A DNA stretch of 64,000 nucleotides from Caldilineaceae bacterium (GCA_019637645.1 JAHBVH010000011.1:71070-135069), one strand, 5' to 3'. Numbered from the stretch's first letter, positions 7,244-15,654 are shown. The notes: generated by a model not told the origin, from the sequence alone. Program-made: numbers and translations.

Positions 7244-9040
7244 TCAATGCCCGCCACTGGCTTGGGCGCGCACCAACGCCGCGTAGTAGCCATCGGGGTT
7301 GGCGACCAATGTCTCGTGGTTGCCTAATTCCATGATGCGACCGGCTTTGAGCACGACAATTTGGTCGGCTTTGCGAATGGTGGAAAGGCGATGGGCCACG
7401 ACGATAGCCGTGCGGTTTGACATCAGGCGCGCAAAGGCATCTTGAATCAAGGCTTCGGTCTCGGTATCGACGGCGGAGGTCGCTTCGTCTAGCACAAGGA
7501 TCCGTGGGTCGGAGAGGATAGCACGGGCAATGGAAAGCAATTGACGTTGACCAATGCTAAATTGAGAACCGCGCTCTTGGGCCACGGTGTTATAGCCATC
7601 ACTTAGCTTCATGATAAAGTCATGGCAGTTGGCAAGCTTCGCAGCGGTGATCACCTCATCCATGGAAGCACCTGGGCGACCATAGCGAATATTGTTGGCA
7701 ATCGTGTCGCTAAAGACAAAGGGCTCTTGCAAGACAACGCCAATTTGGCCGCGCAAAGAACGTTGGGTCACAGAGCGGACATCATAGCCATCCACCAAGA
7801 TCCGGCCCCCCGTCACATCATAAAAACGACAGAGCAGCGACGCAATGGTCGTCTTGCCACTTCCCGTCTGCCCCACCAAGGCCACCAATTGCCCGGGCTT
7901 GATGGTAAAATCGACATCATTGAGCACAGGGCGCGTGTGGTCATAGCTAAAGTTCACATGGTCAAAGACAATTTCACCCGTGACGCGGGGCAGCTTGATG
8001 GCATCCGGCGCATCGGTAATGGTTGGCCGAGTATCGAGCAGCTGAAAGACCTTACCCGCCGAAGCCAAGGTCGCCTGCATGACGACATACATGTTGGTCA
8101 GGGTGCTGATGGGCGTCCACAGGTTGTTGATATAGGCCATAAAGGCGACCAACGTACCCACGGTGAGCGCCGAGCCGCCCAGCCCTAGTTGATTGGCCGC
8201 CGCAAAGAGCACGACCACCAACGCAAAGTTGCGGGTAATTTCGACCAACGGTGAAAACCACGACTGCAACGCGATCACCTTCATCCATTCAGTGACAACC
8301 CGGTTGTTGGCTTCATTAAATTGGCCGAGATTGGTCTGTTCGCGGGTAAAGGCTTGGATGACCCGCATACCGGCAATATTTTCGGCCAAAAAGATATTAA
8401 AGCGCGTTGAGTTTTCCCGCACCCGTTCCCAGCCATCATACAAACGGGGCCGCATGTAGATGCCAATGAGCGAAAGGATGGGCAACATAAAGAAGGCAAT
8501 GACGGTCAGCCCTGGGTTAATGGCAAACATCAGAGCCAAGACGATTATCCCCGACATCACATCGTTCACGACGTTTGCCATCTGGTTCGTGAGAAAGTCA
8601 TTGATCGTATTGGCATCGCCAATAAAGCGGGTCATGGTCTTCCCCACCGGTTCCTTCTCATGAAAGGTGAAGGATAATTCAACCACATGATGAAAGAGTT
8701 GGCGGCGCAGATCGACCAAAATGCCTAAACTAATCCGCTGGATCAACAACGAGCGGATCAGGACACCAACCCAGGCCAACGCGTGAAAGACCGTGGCGAT
8801 GAGCAAGAGCGAGAGAAAGCCATCGGGGTTGTTCACCGCAATATGTTCATCGATCAATTTCCGGTCAATGAAGGGATAGAGCTGGGTGATCACCACACAG
8901 ATAACATAGATCGAAAGGGTAAAAAACATACGCCGGCGATAGGGGCGCAGATAGGTAAAGAGGCGCGCCAATGTTTGTCGCATGGGTGGCGCGGCATCAA
9001 GATCTTGGACAGTAATGGGTTTGACAAGTCCACGTAACAT
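7244..9040 (-). CDS. ABC exporter half-transporter with degenerate signature motif
   Basis: At 598 residues it has the standard architecture of a type IV ABC exporter. A six-helix transmembrane domain (about residues 35-325) precedes a nucleotide-binding domain with Walker A GQTGSGKTT (390-398), Walker B L-V-L-D518-E519 and H-loop His550. The catalytic Glu519 is present, but the ABC signature reads FSIGQ (494-498) in place of LSGGQ. The upstream gene shows the reverse pattern, so the two should pair as an asymmetric heterodimer of the TM287/288 or BmrCD type. Likely substrates are drugs, lipids or peptides; the sequence does not say which. It follows its partner by 131 bp, a gap containing a hairpin (9107-9135). 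Confidence 0.93.
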   Translation of the reverse strand: MLRGLVKPITVQDLDAAPPMRQTLARLFTYLRPYRRRMFFTLSIYVICVVITQLYPFIDRKLIDEHIAVNNPDGFLSLLLIATVFHALAWVGVLIRSLLIQRISLGILVDLRRQLFHHVVELSFTFHEKEPVGKTMTRFIGDANTINDFLTNQMANVVNDVMSGIIVLALMFAINPGLTVIAFFMLPILSLIGIYMRPRLYDGWERVRENSTRFNIFLAENIAGMRVIQAFTREQTNLGQFNEANNRVVTEWMKVIALQSWFSPLVEITRNFALVVVLFAAANQLGLGGSALTVGTLVAFMAYINNLWTPISTLTNMYVVMQATLASAGKVFQLLDTRPTITDAPDAIKLPRVTGEIVFDHVNFSYDHTRPVLNDVDFTIKPGQLVALVGQTGSGKTTIASLLCRFYDVTGGRILVDGYDVRSVTQRSLRGQIGVVLQEPFVFSDTIANNIRYGRPGASMDEVITAAKLANCHDFIMKLSDGYNTVAQERGSQFSIGQRQLLSIARAILSDPRILVLDEATSAVDTETEALIQDAFARLMSNRTAIVVAHRLSTIRKADQIVVLKAGRIMELGNHETLVANPDGYYAALVRAQASGGH

Positions 9041-9106
9041 AGGATGTCTCTATTTTCTGGCAAGCACGTTGAGCAAATGGATTGGATACAAAAGATAAGC
9101 CCACCA

Positions 9107-9135
9107 GGCAAGCACTGGCTGCGCCAGCACTTGCC
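9107..9135. repeat. Imperfect hairpin between the two ABC genes
   Basis: A 13-bp stem with two central mismatches (GGCAAG...CTGGC) closes on the three-base loop TGC. It has the same geometry as the dispersed palindromes but an unrelated stem sequence. It may damp read-through between the two exporter subunit genes. Confidence 0.5.
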
Positions 9136-9171
9136 CCTAGCTCTTGATTTCCTACAGTATACTCATTTCCA

Positions 9172-10986
9172 TTAAGCGGGTTGCGGAATCAACAGATCCG
9201 GCACCGCTTCGCGGGCGCTCATCTGCTGCATCTCTAGCACATGATGATAGTGACCACCAGCCGCGTCAAGCTGGGCATGGGTGCCTTGCTCAACAATCTG
9301 ACCATCGCGCAACACAATAATGTGATCGGCGTGTTGCGCAGTCGCCAGCCGGTGGGCCACCAAGATCGTCGTCCGTCCTTTCATGACGGTGGCAATCGCA
9401 GCCTGCAAGAGGCGCTCCGTCTCCGCATCAACGGCAGACATAGAGTCATCCAAGATCAAAATTTTGGGGTCAAGGAGCATGGCACGCGCAATGGCAATAC
9501 GCTGGCGCTGTCCGCCCGAAAGACCTGCCCCCCGCTCCCCGATCCGCGTCTGGTAGCCTTCCGGCATAGCGGTGATAAAATCGTGGGCCTGCGCCAATTT
9601 GGCGACGCGCTCAATCTCAGCTTGGCTCGCATCCGGGCGGCCAAAGGCAATGTTTTCGGCAATCGTAGCGCTAAAGAGGAGCGTATCTTGGGCAACCATG
9701 CCAATTTGGCTTCGCAAGTTGGTCAAATTCAGGCTGCGCACATCGCGGCCATCGACTTGGACATGACCAGAGGTGGGATCATAAAAACGGCCAATCAAGT
9801 GGATGAGCGTACTCTTGCCACTGCCTGTCGCCCCGACTACGGCCAGCGAAGAGCCCGCCGGAATCCGCAAATTGATATCAATGAGCGTCTTGGCCTTGGC
9901 CGTGGGGTAGATAAAGCTCACATCCTTATATTCAATTTCCCCGCGCCATTCATCGGCATGGCGGGGAATGGTCACCAATTGGGCCGCAACTGGATCGGCG
10001 GGTGGGACAGGCGACTCAATGGTGACCGGTTCATCCAACAGTTCAAAGATGCGCACGGCGGCGGTGGCGGTTTGGCTCACGCTATTCAATTGCGTCCCTA
10101 GTGCATTCACCGCACCTAAGAGCAAGAGACTTAAGCTTAGCACAGCCACGAGCGCGCCCAACGTAATATCACCGTCCATGACACGATAGCCACCCACAAA
10201 GAGCAGACCAAGCTGCATAAAGCGTCCAACGCTACCGATGAGCGCCCACCGTTTGCTCCATAGATCGGTAATACTGAGGCTACCTGTGCGCACTTCGCCT
10301 TGCACCACTTGAAAACGGCCTTGTGCTTGCTCTTCTTGGGCAAAGGCTTTGACGACCTTAATGCCCGCCAAGCTATCTTGGAGCGTGGCCGACATCGTAG
10401 CCATCCGTTCATGTTGAGTCAGCCACGGCTCGGTCAACTCATGGTGGGCATAGTACATTCCTAGCCCGGATAACAAAACCGGTACGACCGCAATTGCCAT
10501 CAGGTAGGCATCCTGTTGGAGCAGCGCAATCGATGCCAGGATGATGGTGAGAAAGTGGCTGGTGGCCTCCATGAGGATCTGGGAGAGAAAAATGCGGGTA
10601 CTCTCTACATCACTGCTGACCCGATTCATGAGGCGGCCCGTCTGCTCCTTGTCATAGAAACTGAACTGCAGCGCCAACAATTTGCGATATAAGGCAGAAC
10701 GCACATCGGTCATCACCAACTGACCGAGCTTATTCTGGCCATAACTGTAGAAATAGGTTGCCACCACCCGCACCGCGGTGACTAACAACAACAAGCCAAG
10801 ATAGGGCATGAGCAGATGAAACTGCTTGGCACTAATGACGTCATCGACAATTGCCTTGATCACCAGCGGCGCAATCGCCAACATGGCGGAGAGGAGGACG
10901 TTGACAATACCGAGCTGGAGAAGGAGCTTTTTGTGAGGAGCAAGAAAAGTAAATAGTCGTAGCATGATGGTTTCTAGCCATGGCAC
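9172..10986 (-). CDS. ABC exporter half-transporter with Walker B Asp substitution
   Basis: The 604-residue protein has six predicted membrane helices (about residues 20-305) and a nucleotide-binding domain. Walker A is GATGSGKST (385-393), the signature LSGGQ is canonical (489-493), and H-loop His is at 545. The Walker B motif reads I-L-I-L-D513-D514, so the catalytic Glu is replaced by Asp. That substitution marks the degenerate ATP site of heterodimeric exporters, whose second half comes from the non-canonical signature of the partner. The gene is upstream in a two-gene - strand operon with 7244-9040. The start is uncertain: the first codon is a GTG, and an ATG seven codons later (10965) begins M-L-R-L-F-T-F as in many homologues. 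No strong ribosome-binding site favours either. Confidence 0.92.
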   Translation of the reverse strand: MPWLETIMLRLFTFLAPHKKLLLQLGIVNVLLSAMLAIAPLVIKAIVDDVISAKQFHLLMPYLGLLLLVTAVRVVATYFYSYGQNKLGQLVMTDVRSALYRKLLALQFSFYDKEQTGRLMNRVSSDVESTRIFLSQILMEATSHFLTIILASIALLQQDAYLMAIAVVPVLLSGLGMYYAHHELTEPWLTQHERMATMSATLQDSLAGIKVVKAFAQEEQAQGRFQVVQGEVRTGSLSITDLWSKRWALIGSVGRFMQLGLLFVGGYRVMDGDITLGALVAVLSLSLLLLGAVNALGTQLNSVSQTATAAVRIFELLDEPVTIESPVPPADPVAAQLVTIPRHADEWRGEIEYKDVSFIYPTAKAKTLIDINLRIPAGSSLAVVGATGSGKSTLIHLIGRFYDPTSGHVQVDGRDVRSLNLTNLRSQIGMVAQDTLLFSATIAENIAFGRPDASQAEIERVAKLAQAHDFITAMPEGYQTRIGERGAGLSGGQRQRIAIARAMLLDPKILILDDSMSAVDAETERLLQAAIATVMKGRTTILVAHRLATAQHADHIIVLRDGQIVEQGTHAQLDAAGGHYHHVLEMQQMSAREAVPDLLIPQPA

Positions 10987-11025
10987 TGGTATGCGCTGGG
11001 ATTGATCATTCGCGCTGAATGGAAG

Positions 11026-11056
11026 AGGTCTGTCCCCAATGCTGGCGGACAGACCT
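11026..11056. repeat. Inverted repeat upstream of the ABC pair
   Basis: A perfect 10-bp inverted repeat (AGGTCTGTCC and complement) has an 11-base loop. It lies 40-70 bp upstream of the ABC exporter start, on the promoter side, so it could be a regulator site or a terminator of the small upstream gene. Nothing in it identifies the protein that would bind. Confidence 0.4.
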
Positions 11057-11230
11057 TCAATTCTCGGTCGGTATTTGATATCCTCAAACGCATGACGATA
11101 AAAACGTATCGTAACTACTGCGGTTGTGCATTATAGAGCAAAGAGAAAAATTGCGCTACCTGACTAATTGCGTGGGTGCGTTCCCGATGGTACTAAGGGG
11201 GCAGCGATCAAAAGGGGCCGCCGCCTGCTC

Positions 11231-11357
11231 TTACGCTGCCGGCGGGGAGGAAAGCTGAAGGAATTCTATATTGCTACCGTCGGTAAAGTCCAGTTGAAGA
11301 TGCTTTGCATTTAAGCGAAATTGCTGAAGCGCTTGGCAACAGTGATCCGCCAAGCTA
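11231..11357 (-). pseudogene. Frame-shifted continuation of the small coupled gene
   Basis: Downstream of the stop of the 50-codon gene, a different frame stays open to 11231. It reads protein-like sequence: A-D-H-C-C-Q-A-L-Q-Q-F-R-L-N-A-K-H-L-Q-L, then D-F-T-D-G-S-N-I-E-F. Joining it to the preceding frame by one base gives a protein of about 93 residues ending at a natural stop. I infer a single frameshift, or less likely programmed frameshifting or a sequencing error. The family is not recognised. Confidence 0.5.
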
Positions 11358-11510
11358 TTAGCGGCGGAAGCGCGCCCACCGATTGTTGCGGCGGCTATGT
11401 TCAAAGAACAGACGGCTATCATCGGTAAAGACGAGAATGGCTTGGGTATAGGTATCATTCGCGACATAGCGGAGCACTTGTTGTTGGGTCCGCGCGGCAG
11501 AGGTACTCAT
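11358..11510 (-). CDS. Small unknown protein, start overlapping the MBL-fold gene stop
   Basis: A 50-residue frame begins with ATG at 11510. This overlaps the TGA stop of the metallo-hydrolase gene as ATGA, which implies translational coupling. It reads V-L-R-Y-V-A-N-D, then I-L-V-F-T-D-D-S-R-L-F-F-E-H and ends in R-R-N-N-R-W-A-R-F-R-R. The amphipathic beta-rich composition looks genuinely coded. It stops shortly before a region where another frame continues with protein-like sequence down to 11231, so the intact ancestor was probably about 93 residues. No family is recognised. Confidence 0.6.
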   Translation of the reverse strand: MSTSAARTQQQVLRYVANDTYTQAILVFTDDSRLFFEHSRRNNRWARFRR

Positions 11511-12475
11511 GCCCTCGCCTCAAACAACAATTGGTCACCCTGGCGCCGCCGTCGGATCAAGCCCTCGAGTTCCAGTAGGTCGAGATAGCCCACCAACATG
11601 CCCAACGCGCTAAAATGATCGGCATTCGCCGCCCCACCATAGAGGGCCGTTAAGAGCGCGCCAAAGGTACGTGGCTCTGCCTGGATTAGGTCATGACATT
11701 GGGCCGTGCGTTGGGCAATCCGGTTGCTTTGTCGCTCGATCAGGCCGCGATGATCCACAAAAGGCGCGCCATGACCAGGATAGACCCACTCAATCTCTAA
11801 TTCCTCCACCAACGCCAGCGAATCCAGAAATTGCGGCAAGCCAGGGATGCGTTCCTCGCTACCGTCTAAAGGCTCCTCCACCACCGGCGTCGGTGTAATT
11901 GGCAAGAGCATATCTGCCGACAAGAATTGGCGTGTGGTGGGTTGATAAAAACAAGTTTGGGTATTACTGTGGCCGGGGGCGTAGATAATCTGCCACGGTT
12001 CGCCACCGATCTCCAATACGCCTTCTAGCGGAAAGGTGACGACCCGTTCCGCGGGTACAGGCTCCCAAAGTAATAGGGTACGCGCCATGCCCGCTAGGAT
12101 AGCGGCTTGTTGATCAGCACTCAACCCAAACTCTTCCGCTACTATCTGCATAAAGGCCATCCGCTGTTGCCATTTGTGGGCCGGATTCACCGCCCACTCA
12201 TAGTTAATGGCAGCTACCCAGATTTTGGCTTGGCTATGCGCGGCAATCTGACCAGCCATCCCGATATGATCCACGTGGGCATGGGTGATGATCACCCGTT
12301 GAATGTCCGCCATGGTCAACTGGTGTTGGGCCAACGCGGTGCTCAGCGCGGCCCAAGATTCATCACTCTTGACACCACAATCAACCAACGTGGGTACGGG
12401 ATCTAAAAAGAGATAACTATTGACGGGGCTCACGGCAAAAGGGATGGGTAGCTGGATCTGAATTGGGTGTGCCAT
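11507..12475 (-). CDS. MBL-fold metallo-hydrolase (glyoxalase II/RNase Z-like)
   Basis: The 322-residue protein carries the metallo-beta-lactamase fold zinc motif as T-H65-A-H67-V-D69-H70. A downstream ligand is in A-P-G-H-S-N-T, and V-Y-P-G-H-G lies near residue 235. A C-terminal helical extension of about 75 residues (H-D-L-I-Q-A-E-P-R-T-F onward) resembles the C-terminal domain of LACTB2-like MBL hydrolases. The likely activity is hydrolysis of a thioester or phosphodiester in the cytoplasm; the substrate is unknown. Its TGA stop overlaps the ATG of the small gene downstream. The upstream region holds a perfect 16-bp palindromic element core (12612-12646), separating it from the Gfo/Idh gene. 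Confidence 0.9.
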   Translation of the reverse strand: MAHPIQIQLPIPFAVSPVNSYLFLDPVPTLVDCGVKSDESWAALSTALAQHQLTMADIQRVIITHAHVDHIGMAGQIAAHSQAKIWVAAINYEWAVNPAHKWQQRMAFMQIVAEEFGLSADQQAAILAGMARTLLLWEPVPAERVVTFPLEGVLEIGGEPWQIIYAPGHSNTQTCFYQPTTRQFLSADMLLPITPTPVVEEPLDGSEERIPGLPQFLDSLALVEELEIEWVYPGHGAPFVDHRGLIERQSNRIAQRTAQCHDLIQAEPRTFGALLTALYGGAANADHFSALGMLVGYLDLLELEGLIRRRRQGDQLLFEARA

Positions 12476-12611
12476 AGAAAGGAAATCCTGTCGAAAGTCG
12501 GCTAAATATGGATGGACCAGCGGAGAAAAGCCACCTACGGAGATAGTGATAGAAGGTCTACGCTAGACTTTGTCATCTAGTTGGCTCTGTGGTTCCCACA
12601 ACCGCCAACGC

Positions 12612-12646
12612 AAGACCTGTCAGGTTTTGCAAACCTGACAGGTCTT
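12612..12646. repeat. Palindromic element core hairpin
   Basis: A perfect 16-bp stem (AAGACCTGTCAGGTTT and complement) closes on the loop TGC. Compared with other copies the second half of the arm is inverted (GTCAGG in place of GACAGG), as also seen at 17081. It lies between co-directional genes, about 58 bp past the stop of the Gfo/Idh gene, a terminator-like position. Confidence 0.8.
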
Positions 12647-12704
12647 TGGGGACAAGCCGATTCTTGTCCGTAAGTTCTATCCTCATCGATAAACTTAACC
12701 GTGC

Positions 12705-13814
12705 TTAAAAGGTTGTGCGCAACGTTTGAGCTTGCCCCGTTGCAGCCGAGCGATACCCAGCATCGAAGATCTCGATCACATGGCGGGCATGTTCAGCGCT
12801 GGCAATGGTTGGCTTGCCGTCGCGGATAAAATCTACCAATTGCATAATATCTTCGTACACATGGGCCTCTTCCTGGTTGCGATGCGGGCCGACCACATGA
12901 GGCAACGAGGCATTCGCACCATACTTTTCTTCTAGCTCGCGGCCGGGAAAGTCAATGGGCGTGTCGTTCAGCTTGCCACTGCGCAGGACGCCCTTGGTGC
13001 CCATAAACATGGGGCCCCAAGTGTCGGGGATGCCACCAGCCGCCGCGCCATAGACAAAGGCAAACAAGCTGTCGCCAAAATCCAACACCATAAAGGTATT
13101 GTCGTCCATATCGGTGGGCAACATTTCACCGCGGAATTCCCGCTCGTGGATGCGCACGCCGGACATGGCCGTCACCCGCTTGGCTGGCCCAAGCACCCCA
13201 GTCAGCGCATGAAGCCCATAGACGGTCATATCATAAAGGGGGCCACCACCAGGCCGGCGATAGTACCAGGCAGGATTGATATTGGAAAGGGGGTCGTCGC
13301 CGTGGCGCACGGACTCATTCTCGTGATATTTACCAAAGGCCGAGCCGGTGGTGGCCCAAGTGAGGGTCCCCAACGCCCCTTCTTGGATCAATTCGCGATA
13401 GCGCTGGAACATCGGGCGCAACATTTGGCCCGGGCAAGAGACCAGCTTGACATTTTTCTGCTGGGCTAGGGCGATCAACTCATCGGCTTCGTCCACGGTA
13501 GTGGTCATGGATTTGTTGAAGTGAACATGCAACCCTGCCGCGATGGCAGCCTTGCCCTGATCATAATGCAAACCAATGGGCGAGGCAATGGTAACGGCAT
13601 CGCATTTCCCCGCGGCTAACAGCTCTTCGTAACTTTCATAGGCATGGGGAATGTGGAAGCGCTCAGCAGCGGCTTGCGCACGCCCCGGAGCTGGATCACA
13701 AACAGCCGTCAGGCGGACGCGATCCTTTACATCGTCCATATCCAGATGCGGTAAAATCCCGCGCACAGAGATACTCCCTGCGCCCACTACACCAAGACGT
13801 ACAATGTCGCTCAT
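12705..13814 (-). CDS. Gfo/Idh/MocA family oxidoreductase
   Basis: At 369 residues it has the two-domain layout of glucose-fructose oxidoreductase/inositol dehydrogenase relatives. A Rossmann fold begins G-V-V-G-A-G-S-I-S (residues 7-15), followed by a C-terminal alpha/beta substrate domain. The conserved E-K-P cofactor/catalytic motif is altered to F-N-K-S within residues 98-101, keeping the Lys. Family members oxidise or epimerise sugars, inositols or their derivatives with NAD(P). The gene is followed on the - strand by an MBL hydrolase and preceded by an epimerase gene, with palindromic repeats between each pair. It may act on the sugar imported by the ABC system encoded divergently at 15655, which is inference from proximity. 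Confidence 0.9.
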   Translation of the reverse strand: MSDIVRLGVVGAGSISVRGILPHLDMDDVKDRVRLTAVCDPAPGRAQAAAERFHIPHAYESYEELLAAGKCDAVTIASPIGLHYDQGKAAIAAGLHVHFNKSMTTTVDEADELIALAQQKNVKLVSCPGQMLRPMFQRYRELIQEGALGTLTWATTGSAFGKYHENESVRHGDDPLSNINPAWYYRRPGGGPLYDMTVYGLHALTGVLGPAKRVTAMSGVRIHEREFRGEMLPTDMDDNTFMVLDFGDSLFAFVYGAAAGGIPDTWGPMFMGTKGVLRSGKLNDTPIDFPGRELEEKYGANASLPHVVGPHRNQEEAHVYEDIMQLVDFIRDGKPTIASAEHARHVIEIFDAGYRSAATGQAQTLRTTF

Positions 13815-13853
13815 CTTTATCTCTTCTTTCTCTGCTCGATTTTATAGATAGAA

Positions 13854-13928
13854 GTTACGCCGTTGATCAGCGTGACCAGAGACCAGACAGGTTTTCCAAA
13901 CCTGTCTGGTCTGGCCCAAGTGCGTAAC
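13854..13928 (+). repeat. 75-bp palindromic element, full-length copy B
   Basis: This copy has perfect terminal inverted repeats GTTACGC (13854-13860) and GCGTAAC (13922-13928). The internal block TTGATCAGCGTGACCAGA is shared with the copy at 2904 apart from single changes. The hairpin 13880-13912 is a perfect 15-bp stem (AGACCAGACAGGTTT) with loop TCC. Compared with copy A, stem changes are compensated on both arms, which indicates selection on or maintenance of the fold. Confidence 0.88.
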
Positions 13929-13949
13929 GCCGAATAGATATAGGACTTA

Positions 13950-14840
13950 TCATAAATACTCACGCCAACTGGTTTTGTGTTGCCAGCCAACAGCCTGTTT
14001 GAGCTTATCACAGTTGAGGAAAGATTGGTAACCATTCAAGCCTTGCACATGGGATAGCAAATCGGGCCGGTAGCGCTCGACTAGCTCGAGCGAAGGTTCG
14101 AGACAGGTCGTGTCATCGCCATTGAGGAAATAGACATCATGCGGCGGCAACGTCGTGGCCTTTTCCATTAACAAGCGATGGGCATCGGCCACATCTTCGC
14201 TCCCCACCCAACACCAGAGCCAATCACTCCAGGCGGTGGTGGGTTTGGCATTGGCAGCCATGGCCTGGCGGCGCTCAAGCGGGCAGATCCCAGCAATGCG
14301 GGTGACATAGGTGCGAATGCCATAGGCGCGTGTGTAGCTGGCAAGGTGATCTTCATTGGCCCGTTTGGTAAAACTATACGAATCTTCCGGCCAAGTGGGG
14401 TGGGTTTCGGTGATGGGCAGCCGCTCCACGGGGAAAGGAACACCACTAATGCGAAAGCCATGCCCCAAAGCACAGTTGCTCCCCGCCATGACGACCGTCT
14501 TTACCCCTGCAGCAACCGCCGCTTGCATCAGATAATAGGTGCCGAGCATATTGGTTTTGAAGGTTGCGTCAAAGGGGTAGCCTTGCTCCGCTGCACGGGC
14601 GCGCAATTGCGGGTGATCGACCGGCCACGGTTGGGCACCAATATGTTGAATGGCATCAACCCCTTCCACCGCCCGTTGGCAGAGAGCGAAATTGGTTAAA
14701 TCACCTTGTACCCAAGGGTAGTGTGCAAATTCGTCGGCAGGTGGTTTGCGGGAAAACAGAACTAATTCGTGATCAGCAGCCAACGCTCGAATGACATAGG
14801 CCGCCAATTTACCATTAGCACCGGTAATGAGAACTTTCAT
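13950..14840 (-). CDS. NAD-dependent epimerase/dehydratase (extended SDR)
   Basis: The 296-residue protein starts M-K-V-L-I-T-G-A-N-G, a nucleotide-binding motif in which the third glycine is Ala13. The catalytic Tyr155-x-x-x-Lys159 is YSFTK. Extended SDRs of this kind act on nucleotide sugars or sugar acids, and the length and the N-M-L-G-T-Y-Y segment resemble uronate dehydrogenase-like proteins. It is transcribed away from the sugar ABC importer at 15655 and lies next to the Gfo/Idh oxidoreductase. A role in processing the imported sugar is plausible but unproven. The 75-bp element copy B lies between its stop and the Gfo/Idh start. Confidence 0.88.
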   Translation of the reverse strand: MKVLITGANGKLAAYVIRALAADHELVLFSRKPPADEFAHYPWVQGDLTNFALCQRAVEGVDAIQHIGAQPWPVDHPQLRARAAEQGYPFDATFKTNMLGTYYLMQAAVAAGVKTVVMAGSNCALGHGFRISGVPFPVERLPITETHPTWPEDSYSFTKRANEDHLASYTRAYGIRTYVTRIAGICPLERRQAMAANAKPTTAWSDWLWCWVGSEDVADAHRLLMEKATTLPPHDVYFLNGDDTTCLEPSLELVERYRPDLLSHVQGLNGYQSFLNCDKLKQAVGWQHKTSWREYL

Positions 14841-14940
14841 GGTTGCTCCGCTTTCATCGAGTATTGCTCACCTGGCACAAATAGCATAGTGGGGAGTTTG
14901 GCCACATCAGCCCAGGTGCGAATACAGACTTACACCAACA

Positions 14941-15008
14941 CATCCTTGCATTCACATCCTTGCATTCACATCCTTGCATTCACATCCTTGCATTCACATC
15001 CTTGCATT
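14941..15008 (+). repeat. 14-bp tandem repeat, 4.9 copies
   Basis: CATCCTTGCATTCA occurs four times without a mismatch, followed by a 12-base partial copy. It is non-coding and lies about 100 bp upstream of the epimerase gene. Identity between the copies points to recent slippage expansion. Confidence 0.95.
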
Positions 15009-15170
15009 GGTCTAGCTTATGCGCCTAGAGCGATCGTGGCCTGGTGAGCAAGGTAGATTCTCAACAGGTCAAATTGTACTCGTTTTTTGCTTTTGAAACA
15101 ACTTATCAATAAATCAATGGTACACATAGGCAGGCGGCAAAGAGCTCCTTTCGTACTTTCGTAATCGTCT

Positions 15171-15200
15171 TTGACATGTCCGCGAAACTGATGTTATGAT
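15171..15200 (+). promoter_or_regulatory. Sigma-70-type promoter for the sugar ABC operon
   Basis: TTGACA at 15171-15176 and TATGAT at 15195-15200 are separated by 18 bp, close to the housekeeping consensus. Transcription would start near 15207 and leave a leader of about 450 bases before the binding-protein gene. Confidence 0.65.
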
Positions 15201-15241
15201 AATTGCTAGATTGATGAAGTCACAGGATGGTCTAGCCAAGC

Positions 15242-15258
15242 TTGTGCGAATCGCACAA
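15242..15258. promoter_or_regulatory. Operator-like palindrome TTGTGCG-AAT-CGCACAA
   Basis: A perfect 7-bp inverted repeat with a 3-bp centre lies about 35 bp after the predicted transcription start of the sugar ABC operon. Its size and place fit a repressor site. No regulator gene is adjacent, so the binding protein is unknown. Confidence 0.5.
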
Positions 15259-15315
15259 AGCTCCCACTTTAGCAAAGTTGCACAACTGACCTTACCATCC
15301 GACCGACAATTCTTA

Positions 15316-15386
15316 GATTAGGTGATCAGCGTGACCAGAGACCTGACAGGCTTGTTAAACCCGTTAAGTCTGGTCCACCTGCCTAC
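15316..15386 (+). repeat. Degenerate copy of the 75-bp palindromic element
   Basis: The block GATCAGCGTGACCAGAGACC matches copies A and B exactly, but the right arm has decayed (AACCCGTTAAGTCTGGTCC) and the right end reads GCCTAC. It is 71 bp long. It lies inside the leader of the sugar ABC operon, so a transcript would carry a weakened hairpin. Confidence 0.75.
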
Positions 15387-15520
15387 CGCCGACAACGTAT
15401 AAGAATTTTGGCACTTCCCAACGCGCCAATCATCATTGCGCATCCGTCATGATCAGTTCCTGACTGCAACTCCTCATCTACCTTTAGTCTGACGCAACAA
15501 TGCTTGGCCCTGAATTGCGT

Positions 15521-15550
15521 GTTGGTTGGTGAAGCAACTGACCAACCAAC
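15521..15550. promoter_or_regulatory. 10-bp inverted repeat in the sugar operon leader
   Basis: GTTGGTTGGT and its exact complement flank a 10-base spacer, about 105 bp upstream of the binding-protein start. It could be an operator with half-sites two helical turns apart or an RNA hairpin. Function is not known. Confidence 0.45.
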
Positions 15551-15654
15551 GAACTTTAGCAAGGGCTCCATGTTCGCAAGTTATTGCAGTGGCCTGGTCA
15601 TAACCATCTTTGTTCGCGCTCGAACAATCCATCATTCAAAGGAGAACCTTTCGT

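Larger units (their letters stand above)
14841..15654. other. Regulatory intergenic region between divergent operons, 814 bp
   Basis: No coding sequence is supported here. In order it contains a 14-bp tandem repeat (14941-15008), a strong promoter (15171-15200), an operator-like palindrome (15242-15258), a degenerate palindromic element (15316-15386) and a 10-bp inverted repeat (15521-15550). Together they form a leader of about 450 bases for the sugar ABC operon. The length and number of sites suggest control of the importer. Confidence 0.7.

Noticed and set aside
7087..7335. Small + strand frame upstream of and into the ABC gene
   Set aside because: It is built largely from the palindromic repeat and antisense ABC sequence.
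14941..15008. Possible CRISPR array from a row of repeats
   Set aside because: The copies are contiguous with no spacer and only 14 bp long; no cas gene is nearby.
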